From contig DBGA01000060.1 in assembly GCA_002295325.1 (NCBI GenBank), forward strand, positions 13,398-21,606: DNA of 8,209 nt, read 5' to 3'. The notes under the pieces were generated by a model that saw only the letters and a program-made list of their open reading frames with translations, was not told the origin of the DNA and did no database searches. The DNA comes from Ruminococcaceae bacterium UBA866. GTDB taxonomy: Bacteria > Bacillota > Clostridia > Oscillospirales > Ruminococcaceae. The translations under genes and the position numbers were made by a program. Positions 1 to 7,711 of this stretch are shown piece by piece. Within the stretch, counting starts at the first letter, position 1; each line of letters starts with the position of its first letter.

Positions 1-81
1 CTGTTAAATAACCCACGTCGGTTCGCCGAGCTTTATCAATATCAAGCAGAAAAGTTTCAAAGTAATTTGCAAGGGGAATAG
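1..81 (+). CDS. C-terminal end of an unidentified upstream gene (partial)
   Basis: Frame 1 is open from the first base to a TAG stop at 79-81, giving the last 26 residues of a protein. The tail is hydrophilic and probably helical (it contains FAELYQYQAEKF) and ends in QGE. The stop lies three bases before the ATG of the protease gene, and the protease's ribosome binding site lies inside this frame. That is the usual arrangement for translationally coupled genes, so I take it as the end of a real gene in the same operon rather than a chance open frame. Too little is visible to name a family. An open frame of 26 codons could also occur by chance. Confidence 0.5.
   Translation: MLNNPRRFAELYQYQAEKFQSNLQGE
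72..77 (+). promoter_or_regulatory. Ribosome binding site of the S8 protease gene
   Basis: AGGGGA sits 7 bases before the ATG at 85. It lies inside the last codons of the upstream open frame, which suggests translational coupling. Confidence 0.7.
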
Positions 82-84
82 AAA

Positions 85-1194
85 ATGAAAATTGCAGTTA
101 TAGATGATGGGATAAATTTTGACTATTTTCCTAATATTGGTAAACTGGCATTTGACTTGAAAGTGAATAAACGTGACAAGATTGTAAAACGGATTGGATA
201 TGATAAAACCACTCCAAGTCACGGAACTACCTGTGCGGCAATCATAAAAAAACATGCCCCAAATGCAGAGATTGGAAGCGTTAAAGTTATTTCTGACACA
301 ACAATGAGAGGTTACGCAAAGCATTTAATTGCAGCTCTAAATTGGTGCTTAGATAACAAAATTAAACTAATTCACATGAGTATTGGAAGCTGCAACGTAA
401 GGGATAGGTTTTCTATCTTAGAGGCGGTTCAAGCACTAGAGGACAATGGGTGTATTATTGTTGCGGCTCTCTCCAATAACATGAAATATACAGTGCCCGC
501 TTGCTCTGAAAGCGTGTTGGGTGTACGAACCAGTGCCATTCTAAAAAATGAGCAATTTATTTGTGATGATGGCGGTATATTTTCCACACCGTTCGTTGCA
601 TCAAGCATACACGAATTGCAAGATTTGAATGGAAATTCAACTATTACACCGATTTGCAACAGCTATGCCGCTCCGTTGATTACCGCCAAAGTGCATCATC
701 TGCTCGAAAATAATAACACACTGTCCTTGCTCAAAATCCGTAAAATGCTTGGCTTTATGGATGGGATTCGCAATTATGATCAGCTGCTAAAACGAACGCC
801 GTTGCTTTCCGAGGTGGTGGAAATTCCGATCATCTGTGTAAGAGGATGCCCTAAGTCGGCACAAAAGGCTGCCGCAGAATTGAATGAAATATTTTTGGAG
901 AGAGGATATTCTTGTATGGCATTTACCGATGATATTCATGAAATTTCATCGAAAATAACAAGAATCCCTGCTGATATTCAAGCAAATAAACTGTTTTCGT
1001 TTTATGTGAACTGTTTAGAGCTTGACTTAATCATATTTGCCTGCAACAATTTTGTTGGTTCAGATGGAAGCCTAACGCTGTTAAAATCAATTACAAACAG
1101 CAAATATTGTGGGGATAATGTGACAATTCCGGAAAACTTCACTGCATATCAGATAAAAAGTGTAATGAAATACTTTATTAAACGCGGCAGTTAA
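85..1194 (+). CDS. Intracellular-type S8 (subtilisin-like) serine protease with extra C-terminal domain, RiPP cassette
   Basis: A 369-residue protein that probably cleaves the cassette's peptide, most likely removing the leader. The subtilase triad is intact: Asp7 in AVIDDGI, His46 in PSHGTTCA and Ser193 in NSYAAPLITA, which stands in for the usual GTSMAAP. Asn131 in VAALSNN fits the oxyanion-hole Asn. The catalytic Asp is only seven residues from the start, so there is no signal peptide and no pro-domain. The enzyme should stay in the cytoplasm and be made active, or depend on another protein. The protease domain is compact and ends near residue 235. Residues about 245-369 are a further alpha/beta-looking domain (IPIICVRG, then LFLERGY-like and DLIIF segments) that resembles the second half of the TIGR04066 protein at 6507-7631. 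The ATG at 85 follows an AGGGGA site. Assignment to S8 is firm; the substrate is inferred from the neighbours. Confidence 0.88.
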   Translation: MKIAVIDDGINFDYFPNIGKLAFDLKVNKRDKIVKRIGYDKTTPSHGTTCAAIIKKHAPNAEIGSVKVISDTTMRGYAKHLIAALNWCLDNKIKLIHMSIGSCNVRDRFSILEAVQALEDNGCIIVAALSNNMKYTVPACSESVLGVRTSAILKNEQFICDDGGIFSTPFVASSIHELQDLNGNSTITPICNSYAAPLITAKVHHLLENNNTLSLLKIRKMLGFMDGIRNYDQLLKRTPLLSEVVEIPIICVRGCPKSAQKAAAELNEIFLERGYSCMAFTDDIHEISSKITRIPADIQANKLFSFYVNCLELDLIIFACNNFVGSDGSLTLLKSITNSKYCGDNVTIPENFTAYQIKSVMKYFIKRGS

Positions 1195-1217
1195 ATTGGA
1201 AAAGAAGAACGACAAAA

Positions 1218-1225
1218 AGGGGGGA
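1218..1225 (+). promoter_or_regulatory. Ribosome binding site deciding the start of the first permease
   Basis: AGGGGGGA lies 6 bases before the ATG at 1232. An in-frame TTG at 1196 would add 12 hydrophilic residues, but the Shine-Dalgarno sequence would then be inside the gene. This site favours the ATG. Confidence 0.75.
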
Positions 1226-1231
1226 TCAGGC

Positions 1232-3094
1232 ATGTACTTTAAATATACTCTCAAGCAGCTTCTGCGAACACCGCTGAAAACGATTTTGTTTATATTGCTG
1301 ATAGCTGCATCTACAGCATTTTTGACGATAGGTTTAAATCTTTGGAACTCAAGCTGTCACAACATAAAGGATATTGAGAACACCTTTACAACGATAGGAA
1401 CTATCGAGCAAAGACATGACAGTATGCAAATCGGAAAAGGCTGGTCATCCTATGAGATGAAATACATACAATACGATTATCCCATATATAGCCGCGAGGT
1501 AGGTTTAGACGAACTGAGCGGCTTGCCGTTTTTGGTAACTCCCGAAAAACGCTCGTTTTATACAGCACATGTTCCGAAGCTGCATGATGCTCTGTTTTCT
1601 GGAATAGAGCATCGCCTGTTAAAACAGTCCGTTTTTGAATTTGAACCAATTGAAGATTTTGATGTAACCGAGAAAACAAGGGTGAAGATAACCAACATTT
1701 TCTATTCATGGGGTGGTGAATTGGTTGTCGAAAAAATGAAAACACCATATTTTTATTCCGCTTCAGAATCATTCATGAACATGGATAATCCAGACAAACC
1801 TATGAGACTTGAAGTCGGTAAAAGATATATCACAGTTGCATCAGATGTCTTAATCGAAGAAACAGAAGAACACCAAATCTGGGGTTATATGGCTGTAGAT
1901 GGAATAGGTGAAATCCAAAGTGATGGCGGCTATAGCTGCGCCTCCCCTGCTATTACAGAGGTTACCGATGGCTTTTATGAAACTGAAATCGGAAAGCAAT
2001 ATTTGGAGGAGGTAAATTGGCTTAAACGCATGGAAGATATTGTCCCTGTTTTGCCGACGAAAGACATTAATTTGTTCATGCCGTTTTTTAATGGTGAAGC
2101 GAAAGTAACTGAGGGATTGGCTTTTACAAAGGAACAATATCAGTCGGGCGAGCGGATTTGTCTCATTTCGCAGGCTATGGCTCAGCAAGCTGCCTTATCA
2201 ATTGGGGATGAAATAGAACTGAACCTGTATGAGGTCAATAATGACTTACCCAGCAGTCAGTTTTTTTCACCGGGCGGCAGTGGAGGGTACTATGCAAAAG
2301 CCTTTCAAAACGGGAAAATCGTTCCTTATTTTCAAACCGCAAACTATAAAATCGTCGGAATTTACACTTATAACAATGTAACAACTGAGCCTACAGGCTA
2401 TGAATTGGGTCTGAATTCAATCATCATTCCGACGAATTCAGTTGAGAAGTTAGAGAAAGCATTTGTATCAATGCAGGGACCGATGAGAGGAAGTACAACC
2501 TCTTTTTCTATAAAAAATGGAACAGCCGAGAAGTTTATGGGAGAATTTTCAAAGCTTAAACTCGCGAATATTGACATAAGGTTTTATGACAAGGGCTACA
2601 CCAAAATAATCGGCGGACTGAGAGAAATGCAAAAAATGTCATTTACTTTACTATTCGCCTCAGGGGTGTGCACTGTTGGAATACTGCTATTGTTTGTTTT
2701 TTTGCAAATCTCCCGCAAAAAAAGAGAAGCAGCAATCAGCTTATCCTTGGGTATCAAAAAAAAGCAATGTGCCGCAATTTTAATGCAAAGTGTGCTTTTA
2801 GTTGTAACTATTGGATGTATTTTTGGAGCGGTTGCGGGGCATTTTTTATCAGAAACTGTCTATGAAAAAACGCTTACTACTGCGAAGAAAACTGCATTTG
2901 ATACATACTACAGCGATACGGTGAATGCCGCAGATTTGGAAGCTCAAATTCACAGCTCACACAAATCGGATATTATGATGACATTATCGGCAGTAATGCT
3001 TGTGCTGGCGGTATCGGGCTTACTGGCATTAACCTTTACAAGGCAAGCTCTAAAATGCGAGCCCATGAAGCTGTTGAGCGAGAAAAAAGAATAA
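1232..3094 (+). CDS. FtsX/MacB-type ABC transporter permease, large subunit
   Basis: A 620-residue membrane protein, one of two permeases of an ABC complex thought to export the modified peptide or protect the producer from it. It has the FtsX/MacB layout. One N-terminal membrane segment spans about residues 17-38 after a basic start (KQLLRTPLKT). A large domain of some 430 residues, expected outside the cell, follows. Three C-terminal membrane segments lie near 471-492, 514-539 and 580-602. The cytoplasmic loop REAAISLSLGIKKKQ corresponds to the REIGILRALG-like coupling motif that contacts the ATPase. The outer domain contains a Gly/Ser-rich stretch (PGGSGGYY). Its gene begins 37 bases after the protease stop and ends 15 bases before the second permease. 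MacB-like complexes act as mechanotransmitters rather than classical channels, so a role in resistance or in working with another protein is also possible. Confidence 0.88.
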   Translation: MYFKYTLKQLLRTPLKTILFILLIAASTAFLTIGLNLWNSSCHNIKDIENTFTTIGTIEQRHDSMQIGKGWSSYEMKYIQYDYPIYSREVGLDELSGLPFLVTPEKRSFYTAHVPKLHDALFSGIEHRLLKQSVFEFEPIEDFDVTEKTRVKITNIFYSWGGELVVEKMKTPYFYSASESFMNMDNPDKPMRLEVGKRYITVASDVLIEETEEHQIWGYMAVDGIGEIQSDGGYSCASPAITEVTDGFYETEIGKQYLEEVNWLKRMEDIVPVLPTKDINLFMPFFNGEAKVTEGLAFTKEQYQSGERICLISQAMAQQAALSIGDEIELNLYEVNNDLPSSQFFSPGGSGGYYAKAFQNGKIVPYFQTANYKIVGIYTYNNVTTEPTGYELGLNSIIIPTNSVEKLEKAFVSMQGPMRGSTTSFSIKNGTAEKFMGEFSKLKLANIDIRFYDKGYTKIIGGLREMQKMSFTLLFASGVCTVGILLLFVFLQISRKKREAAISLSLGIKKKQCAAILMQSVLLVVTIGCIFGAVAGHFLSETVYEKTLTTAKKTAFDTYYSDTVNAADLEAQIHSSHKSDIMMTLSAVMLVLAVSGLLALTFTRQALKCEPMKLLSEKKE

Positions 3095-3100
3095 AGGAGG
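3093..3100 (+). promoter_or_regulatory. Strong ribosome binding site of the second permease
   Basis: AAAGGAGG overlaps the TAA stop of the first permease and is 9 bases before the ATG at 3110. It is a near-perfect match to the anti-Shine-Dalgarno sequence and indicates coupled translation of the two permeases. Confidence 0.75.
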
Positions 3101-3109
3101 AAGTTTTCA

Positions 3110-4330
3110 ATGCAGCAAAATATATGGCGTAATTTAACAAGACGTGTGACAAAAAGCTTATTGACCGTAGGAATTTCCGCTGTTTTTACTGCATTTCTCT
3201 TCTTTTATGCGGGGTCAATTTATAAAAATCAAATGCAGCTTGAGGAATTTTCGAAAGCGTTGCTGGTAACTGCACAGATTACCAACGAAACAGGAAGTCA
3301 GGCTGTCGGCTTAAAAATAGACAGTAATCTCATTAAAAAAGCGGAGAAAACAGATATGGTTGAGCCGATACTATATACCGCATTCAGCAGCTATCGTATG
3401 GGTGCAAGCCTTGATGAAGAGACAGATTTTCTGAAAGGTCTCTCGCTGTCGGCAGCAAACTCAAGCTCAGTTATTTCTAAAGACCCCCGAAAGGATATTC
3501 AGTTTTCAGAGGGTTATTCCTTTGAAACTCTCATGAAAAACAGCAATGAAAATATCTGTTTGATGAATGAGCTGACAATGGAGAAAGAGGGTTTGACACT
3601 TGGCAAAGACTATTTGGTGACACTCTATGACCTTCAATATGACCCAAATGGAATGTTGTCTTTTAAACGCATGGGTGAAGTGGAGTTTAAGCTCGTAGGC
3701 AGTTTTTCGCAAACGGGGAACTATGAGAATAAAACAGATATGTTTTGTTCTCTGGATCTTCTTATGAAACTATATGAAGAAAATGACACTTCATTTTACT
3801 ATGATTCGGTGCAATTTTCAATGACAAATCCGCTCTTGTTAAATGAATGGAAACAGGATATGAGGGGGATAGGATTTAAAAAGCTGAACGTACAGGGGGA
3901 TGTCATGGCAAGAACCGGTGCAAGTATGATTGTTCATGATGGCGTATTTATCAATGCCGCAACACCGCTACTGCGAAATATGTCACTGATGCAGAAGTTT
4001 TACCCGATTATTTTTTTTATAGTGGCATTTGTAGGATTTTTGATATCTTATCTATTAATCCAAAGCAGACGCTGCGAGATTGCAATCAGCCGCTCTCTTG
4101 GAATGAGCCGGGGCAAGCTGTTTATGTTGCTCGTTTTAGAGAACATGTTTCTGTGTATTATCGGAATTATAGTTGGTTTGGTGGCGACTTTCCCATTTGT
4201 AATTGTCGATTTGACACTGATGGCAGTATCGCTGTGTGGCTATTTTCTATGCTATCTGTTGGGGTGTACAGTGGCTGTTTCAATTTTAAACAGGGTCAAT
4301 GTCGTCGGCATTCTGACGGCTGCCGAATGA
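3110..4330 (+). CDS. FtsX/MacB-type ABC transporter permease, small subunit
   Basis: A 406-residue permease that should pair with the 620-residue one and the ATPase at 4348. It has one N-terminal membrane segment (about 16-36) after a basic stretch (RNLTRRVTKS). An external domain of roughly 260 residues follows, then three C-terminal membrane segments near 298-317, 337-360 and 365-392. The cytoplasmic loop CEIAISRSLGMSRGK matches the FtsX/MacB coupling motif and parallels REAAISLSLGIKKK in its partner. The two permeases differ greatly in the size of the outer domain, which suggests a heterodimer with unequal halves. The TGA stop overlaps an ATG (ATGA at 4327-4330), although the ATPase probably starts at a GTG 17 bases further on. 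The substrate is inferred only from the operon. Confidence 0.87.
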   Translation: MQQNIWRNLTRRVTKSLLTVGISAVFTAFLFFYAGSIYKNQMQLEEFSKALLVTAQITNETGSQAVGLKIDSNLIKKAEKTDMVEPILYTAFSSYRMGASLDEETDFLKGLSLSAANSSSVISKDPRKDIQFSEGYSFETLMKNSNENICLMNELTMEKEGLTLGKDYLVTLYDLQYDPNGMLSFKRMGEVEFKLVGSFSQTGNYENKTDMFCSLDLLMKLYEENDTSFYYDSVQFSMTNPLLLNEWKQDMRGIGFKKLNVQGDVMARTGASMIVHDGVFINAATPLLRNMSLMQKFYPIIFFIVAFVGFLISYLLIQSRRCEIAISRSLGMSRGKLFMLLVLENMFLCIIGIIVGLVATFPFVIVDLTLMAVSLCGYFLCYLLGCTVAVSILNRVNVVGILTAAE

Positions 4331-4333
4331 AAA

Positions 4334-4338
4334 GAGGT
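4334..4338 (+). promoter_or_regulatory. Ribosome binding site supporting a GTG start for the ABC ATPase
   Basis: GAGGT lies 9 bases before the GTG at 4348. The alternative ATG at 4327 has no recognisable site before it. The GTG also gives an N-terminus (SILSVSNVSYFY) typical of the family. Confidence 0.55.
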
Positions 4339-4347
4339 AGAGATAAA

Positions 4348-5016
4348 GTGAGCATTTTATCGGTATCAAACGTAAGCTATTTCTATAAAAGCCGCTATCA
4401 AACCGTTCAGGCGGTAAAATCTGTTTCCTGTGAGTTTGAAGAAGGAAAAACTTATGCAATTGTCGGAAAGTCCGGCTGTGGAAAAACCACATTACTGTCA
4501 CTGCTTGCTGCATTGGATTTACCCACAGATGGAAGCATTTTGTATCAGGGAACATCTACCGCAAATCTAGATAGAGATAAGTACCGTCGTAACGATGTGA
4601 CAGTAATTTACCAGTCGTTTAACCTTTTTCCTCTCTTAAATGGAATCGAAAATGTGATGTATCCTATGGAGTTGAACGGCATAAATTCTAAGCTGGCGGA
4701 GGAAAAAGCAAAGGAATTAATAATAAAGGTCGGTTTGACAGAAAAGGTATTTAAGCAGTTTCCACGTATGCTGAGCGGTGGCGAGCAACAGAGAATAGCA
4801 GTTGCAAGAGCACTTGCATCAAATGCAAAAGTTGTTTTGGCAGACGAGCCAACGGGAAACTTAGACAGCGAAAACGGACAAAATGTAGTGAATATTTTAA
4901 AGGCACTTGCCCATAACGAGGGCTACTGCATTATCGTTGTCACACACGATTTGGATATAGCGTGTCAGTTAGATGTGACCTTGCATATGAGCGATGGAAA
5001 AATGGAGGTGGGGTAA
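4348..5016 (+). CDS. ABC transporter ATP-binding protein, MacB/LolD type
   Basis: A 222-residue ATPase that powers the two FtsX-type permeases upstream. All nucleotide-binding motifs are present: Walker A GKSGCGKT (residues 40-47), Q-loop Gln89 in YQSFNLFP, signature LSGGEQQ (142-148), Walker B VVLADE (162-167), D-loop NLDS and H-loop His200 in VVTHD. The length and the GIENVMYPMELNG segment are typical of the MacB/LolD (lipoprotein-release and peptide-export) branch. I prefer the GTG start because of the GAGGT site before it. An in-frame ATG at 4327, overlapping the stop of the second permease, would add seven residues (MKRGRDK). An open frame extends further upstream inside the permease gene but has no support as coding sequence. 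Confidence 0.93.
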   Translation: MSILSVSNVSYFYKSRYQTVQAVKSVSCEFEEGKTYAIVGKSGCGKTTLLSLLAALDLPTDGSILYQGTSTANLDRDKYRRNDVTVIYQSFNLFPLLNGIENVMYPMELNGINSKLAEEKAKELIIKVGLTEKVFKQFPRMLSGGEQQRIAVARALASNAKVVLADEPTGNLDSENGQNVVNILKALAHNEGYCIIVVTHDLDIACQLDVTLHMSDGKMEVG

Positions 5017-5052
5017 AAAGTCAGAGGTTGCATACAAATATAAGTTAATGAT

Positions 5053-5057
5053 GGAGG
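5053..5057 (+). promoter_or_regulatory. Ribosome binding site deciding the start of the radical SAM gene
   Basis: GGAGG is 8 bases before the ATG at 5066. Earlier in-frame ATGs (4994, 5048, 5051) lack a site at the right distance, and the one at 4994 would overlap the ATPase. Confidence 0.75.
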
Positions 5058-5065
5058 AATTGAAA

Positions 5066-6517
5066 ATGCTGTTAGAAAAACCATTTATTCAACTTTTTCA
5101 GACCCCTATGCATAAGTACTTTTATGAAGTTAATAGGAATGAAATTGTTGCAATTAGCGATGAATTATTTGAGTATCTGAAATTACAACAAAAAGGCATG
5201 GCCACTAAACCGAACATGACGCCATGCATTGAAGAGCAAATTTCCGAGCTGCGGCAGGCGGGTTATCTTTCGTCGCATCATGTATCAAGGATTGAACACG
5301 CATATTCTCCATATGCAAATTTGTTTTTGGAGAGAAAATTATTAAAACTAACCCTTCAAGTTACTCAAGATTGTAATTTTAGATGCAAATATTGTGTTTA
5401 TTCGGAAGATGCGTTTTTGCAAAGATCACATGCAAAGAAGGCGATGAGTTGGGAATTGGCAAAAAAGGGTGTTGATTTTTTGCTGGAGCACTCTGTGGAT
5501 TCTAAAGAAGTTAATATTTCATTTTATGGTGGTGAGCCCCTTCTCGAATTCGAACTAATAAGAAGGATTGTGAACTATGCAAATGAGCGGTTTGTTGGAA
5601 AAAAACTCACGTTTTCCATGACTACCAATGCAACACTTCTCACTGAAGCAATAACTGATTTTATTATGGAAAATAATATATCTGTTTTGGTTAGTTTAGA
5701 TGGCCCCAAATCGATTAACGATAAAAATCGAGTGTTTGCGGCTAATAATGGTGGAACCTTTTCGAGTGTCATCAAGAAACTGGAAAAGGTGAAAGAAAAG
5801 CACCCTGATTTTGCAAAGAATTTTTCCGTTCATATGGTGATAGACCCTCAAAATGAATATGATGAGATTAATCGCATATCAAAAAATAAAATTTTAAAAA
5901 TGCTAAAAATAGATTCCAGTTTGGTAGATAATGACTTAAGGCAGAAAGAAACAGTTTTTTCTGATCACTATCAAGAGCAATCTATATATGGAGCATTTCT
6001 AGGTAAATTATGCTGTTTTGGGGTAATCAATAAGGACGATTTGTTGGAATTGCCTAAACAAGAATGTGAATTTTTTGACCATATTGTTTCAGCGTTTTCA
6101 TCTGCTCCGTTACAGGACGTATTTGCTCCGAGTGGGCCTTGCATTCCGGGACAGGCACGGCTGTTTATGAACTGCGATGGTGATCTGTTTCCATGCGAAA
6201 GAGTCAGCGAGCTCTGCCCATCGGTGAAGATTGGCTCAGCTACCGATGGCTTTGATTTGAAAAGGGTGTATGATTTTCTTAACGTAGCACAGCTTACAGA
6301 AAATGAGTGCAAAAACTGCTGGGCTTTCACACAATGCAACGTTTGTGGTAAATGTGCTCAAAGTGACAGTGGATTTAGTGCATCAGAAAAACTAAAACAC
6401 TGTGACAGGTCTATAGATAACGCTGTTAACAATGTCAGATCTGTGATACTGAGTCGTGAGGTCGAGAAATACTTTAAAAAGCAACTTCGTTTGGAGGGAA
6501 ATTCTAATGAAAACTGA
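5066..6517 (+). CDS. Radical SAM/SPASM Cys-rich peptide maturase (CcpM-like)
   Basis: A 483-residue enzyme that should use S-adenosylmethionine and iron-sulfur clusters to modify the Cys-rich precursor, probably by thioether crosslinks. The order is: an N-terminal region of about 100 residues (FIQLFQTPMHKYFYEVN, then a helix) like the peptide-binding front part of SPASM maturases; the radical SAM core with the cluster motif CNFRCKYC (Cys103, 107, 110) and SAM-binding YGGEP (about 154-158); the TTNATLL and LVSLDGP strands; then a C-terminal SPASM domain with ten cysteines (359, 370, 377, 384, 415, 418, 424, 427, 430, 446), including GPCIPG and CKNCWAFTQC. This is enough for two auxiliary clusters. 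I place it in the TIGR04068-like family (maturase CcpM) because of its TIGR04066-, carrier- and precursor-like neighbours. The last 11 bases overlap the next gene. The exact crosslink chemistry cannot be read from the sequence. Confidence 0.92.
   Translation: MLLEKPFIQLFQTPMHKYFYEVNRNEIVAISDELFEYLKLQQKGMATKPNMTPCIEEQISELRQAGYLSSHHVSRIEHAYSPYANLFLERKLLKLTLQVTQDCNFRCKYCVYSEDAFLQRSHAKKAMSWELAKKGVDFLLEHSVDSKEVNISFYGGEPLLEFELIRRIVNYANERFVGKKLTFSMTTNATLLTEAITDFIMENNISVLVSLDGPKSINDKNRVFAANNGGTFSSVIKKLEKVKEKHPDFAKNFSVHMVIDPQNEYDEINRISKNKILKMLKIDSSLVDNDLRQKETVFSDHYQEQSIYGAFLGKLCCFGVINKDDLLELPKQECEFFDHIVSAFSSAPLQDVFAPSGPCIPGQARLFMNCDGDLFPCERVSELCPSVKIGSATDGFDLKRVYDFLNVAQLTENECKNCWAFTQCNVCGKCAQSDSGFSASEKLKHCDRSIDNAVNNVRSVILSREVEKYFKKQLRLEGNSNEN
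6493..6498 (+). promoter_or_regulatory. Ribosome binding site deciding the start of the TIGR04066-like gene
   Basis: GGAGGG, inside the end of the radical SAM gene, lies 8 bases before the ATG at 6507. The longer reading from an ATG at 6456 has no such site. Confidence 0.75.
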
Positions 6518-7631
6518 ATCGCTTTGTATATATCCAACTCCAAAAGATATAATTCCTATCATGAAATACATTCATAAATTGAATCCATCATATGAAGTAA
6601 AAAAAGTCGTAGGATTCGATTGGCTTGGGCATGTCGGCAAGGACATAGCGTACATTGATAATCGGGATAATTTGGGCTATATGATTTCAGCTAATCTAGA
6701 AGAGTCATTATTTGAGTGTGATACCCTTTTTGTTCCTTTTTTGTGTGAGATGTATTCTAACGATCAAGAGCTAAAGTTAGTTTTATCTGCAATTGCGAAA
6801 GCAATGATGATGCAAAAAAATGTTGCATGTATTCAAAAGTTATCTGTATACCATGTTAAAAAATTCCAAAAGCTAGCAAAGGAGAAAGGCGTTATATTTA
6901 GCTATCTATATCCAAAATCAAAGCCAGTTAAAAATAAAAGCGAAAATGTTCCAGTTAAATTGTATAATCCAAGCAGTCCAATAATCTTTGTTGGGGGGAT
7001 GGTTGAAGAAGCAGACAATTTTGAGGTTTTTCTCTGGCTTATTACTAAGTTCAGAGAGAATGGTTTTAAGGCGGCTGGACTGTGCGATTCACCATATAGT
7101 GATATATTGGACTTTCAAATGCTGTCTGATAATCATTTGGATGAGAAACCAGATGACATTATACGAAGCTATAATAAGTTATTCTTTGACATTGAAAAAG
7201 CAGATCATCCTGATTTATTTGTTGTTATGATGCCGGGTGCAATGATGAAATATAGTGATACGATTGCCAATGACTTTGGAGTGCAATCATATATGCTTAG
7301 TCAAGCTGTAACACCTAATTTCTTTATTTATTGCTCTCTGTTTGGTTTTTCAGATACAGTGTTTTGGAAGGGGATAAACGATAACCTCTCTTCTAAGATG
7401 GGATATTCGATTGATGCCTTGCACATGAGCAATAAGTTCGTGGAATCAATAGAGTCTGCCGGAACATATACCCTTTCCTACCTTTGCGTCCCACAAAGCG
7501 AAGTGTCATCGGTTCTTGAAAACAGTACGCACCCATCAGAAATGTATAATTTTTTAGATGATTGCGAACAAGAAAAAATTTACGAAGTAGTTAAAGAAAA
7601 CATATTCAGTAATGGCTGTGAAATACTATGA
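6507..7631 (+). CDS. Peptide maturation system protein, TIGR04066-like, function unknown
   Basis: A 374-residue soluble protein with no signal peptide or membrane segment. I recognise it as the clostridial peptide-maturation family TIGR04066, from memory and from its position between the radical SAM and carrier-like genes. The N-terminal half (about 1-140) alternates predicted strands and helices (SLCIYPTP, CDTLFVPFL, KNVACIQ, GVIFSYLYP), as in a Rossmann-like fold. After a Lys-rich linker (138-150) a second alpha/beta unit begins with SPIIFVGGM (157-165). It has the strand-glycine layout of a P-loop domain but lacks the GKT/S of Walker A. It continues through KFRENGFKAAG, a PDDII...YNKLFF segment and PDLFVVMMPGAMM. 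This second half resembles residues 245-369 of the S8 protease. Its start overlaps the maturase gene by 11 bases, implying coupled translation and a close functional link. No reaction can be assigned. Confidence 0.82.
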   Translation: MKTESLCIYPTPKDIIPIMKYIHKLNPSYEVKKVVGFDWLGHVGKDIAYIDNRDNLGYMISANLEESLFECDTLFVPFLCEMYSNDQELKLVLSAIAKAMMMQKNVACIQKLSVYHVKKFQKLAKEKGVIFSYLYPKSKPVKNKSENVPVKLYNPSSPIIFVGGMVEEADNFEVFLWLITKFRENGFKAAGLCDSPYSDILDFQMLSDNHLDEKPDDIIRSYNKLFFDIEKADHPDLFVVMMPGAMMKYSDTIANDFGVQSYMLSQAVTPNFFIYCSLFGFSDTVFWKGINDNLSSKMGYSIDALHMSNKFVESIESAGTYTLSYLCVPQSEVSSVLENSTHPSEMYNFLDDCEQEKIYEVVKENIFSNGCEIL

Positions 7632-7701
7632 TTACAGTTTTGTATTAATTGTATATTTTATCAAAGAAAGGATAATGAAAACGATATTGGATTCATTATA
7701 T

Positions 7702-7707
7702 GAGGTG
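7702..7707 (+). promoter_or_regulatory. Ribosome binding site of the carrier-like gene
   Basis: GAGGTG lies 4 bases before the ATG at 7712. This is the only clear signal in the 80-base gap after the TIGR04066-like gene. I see no convincing promoter or terminator in that gap. Confidence 0.6.
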
Positions 7708-7711
7708 AATT

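Noticed and set aside
4..324. Minus-strand open frame of 106 codons over the start of the protease.
   Set aside because: It opposes a protease gene with an intact catalytic triad, and its Phe/Ile/Cys-rich translation looks like an antisense shadow. The other minus-strand frames in the window are the same kind of shadow.
1196..1231. TTG start adding 12 residues to the first permease.
   Set aside because: The added residues are highly charged and the strong AGGGGGGA site lies inside this extension, properly spaced for the ATG at 1232.
4153..4347. Long N-terminal extension of the ABC ATPase frame into the second permease gene.
   Set aside because: The overlapped stretch is well explained as membrane helices of the permease, while in the ATPase frame it gives a Cys/Phe-rich sequence unlike any ABC N-terminus.
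4994..5065. Longer N-terminus for the radical SAM protein starting inside the ATPase gene.
   Set aside because: No suitable ribosome binding site, and a GGAGG lies 8 bases before the ATG at 5066, which gives a family-like N-terminus.
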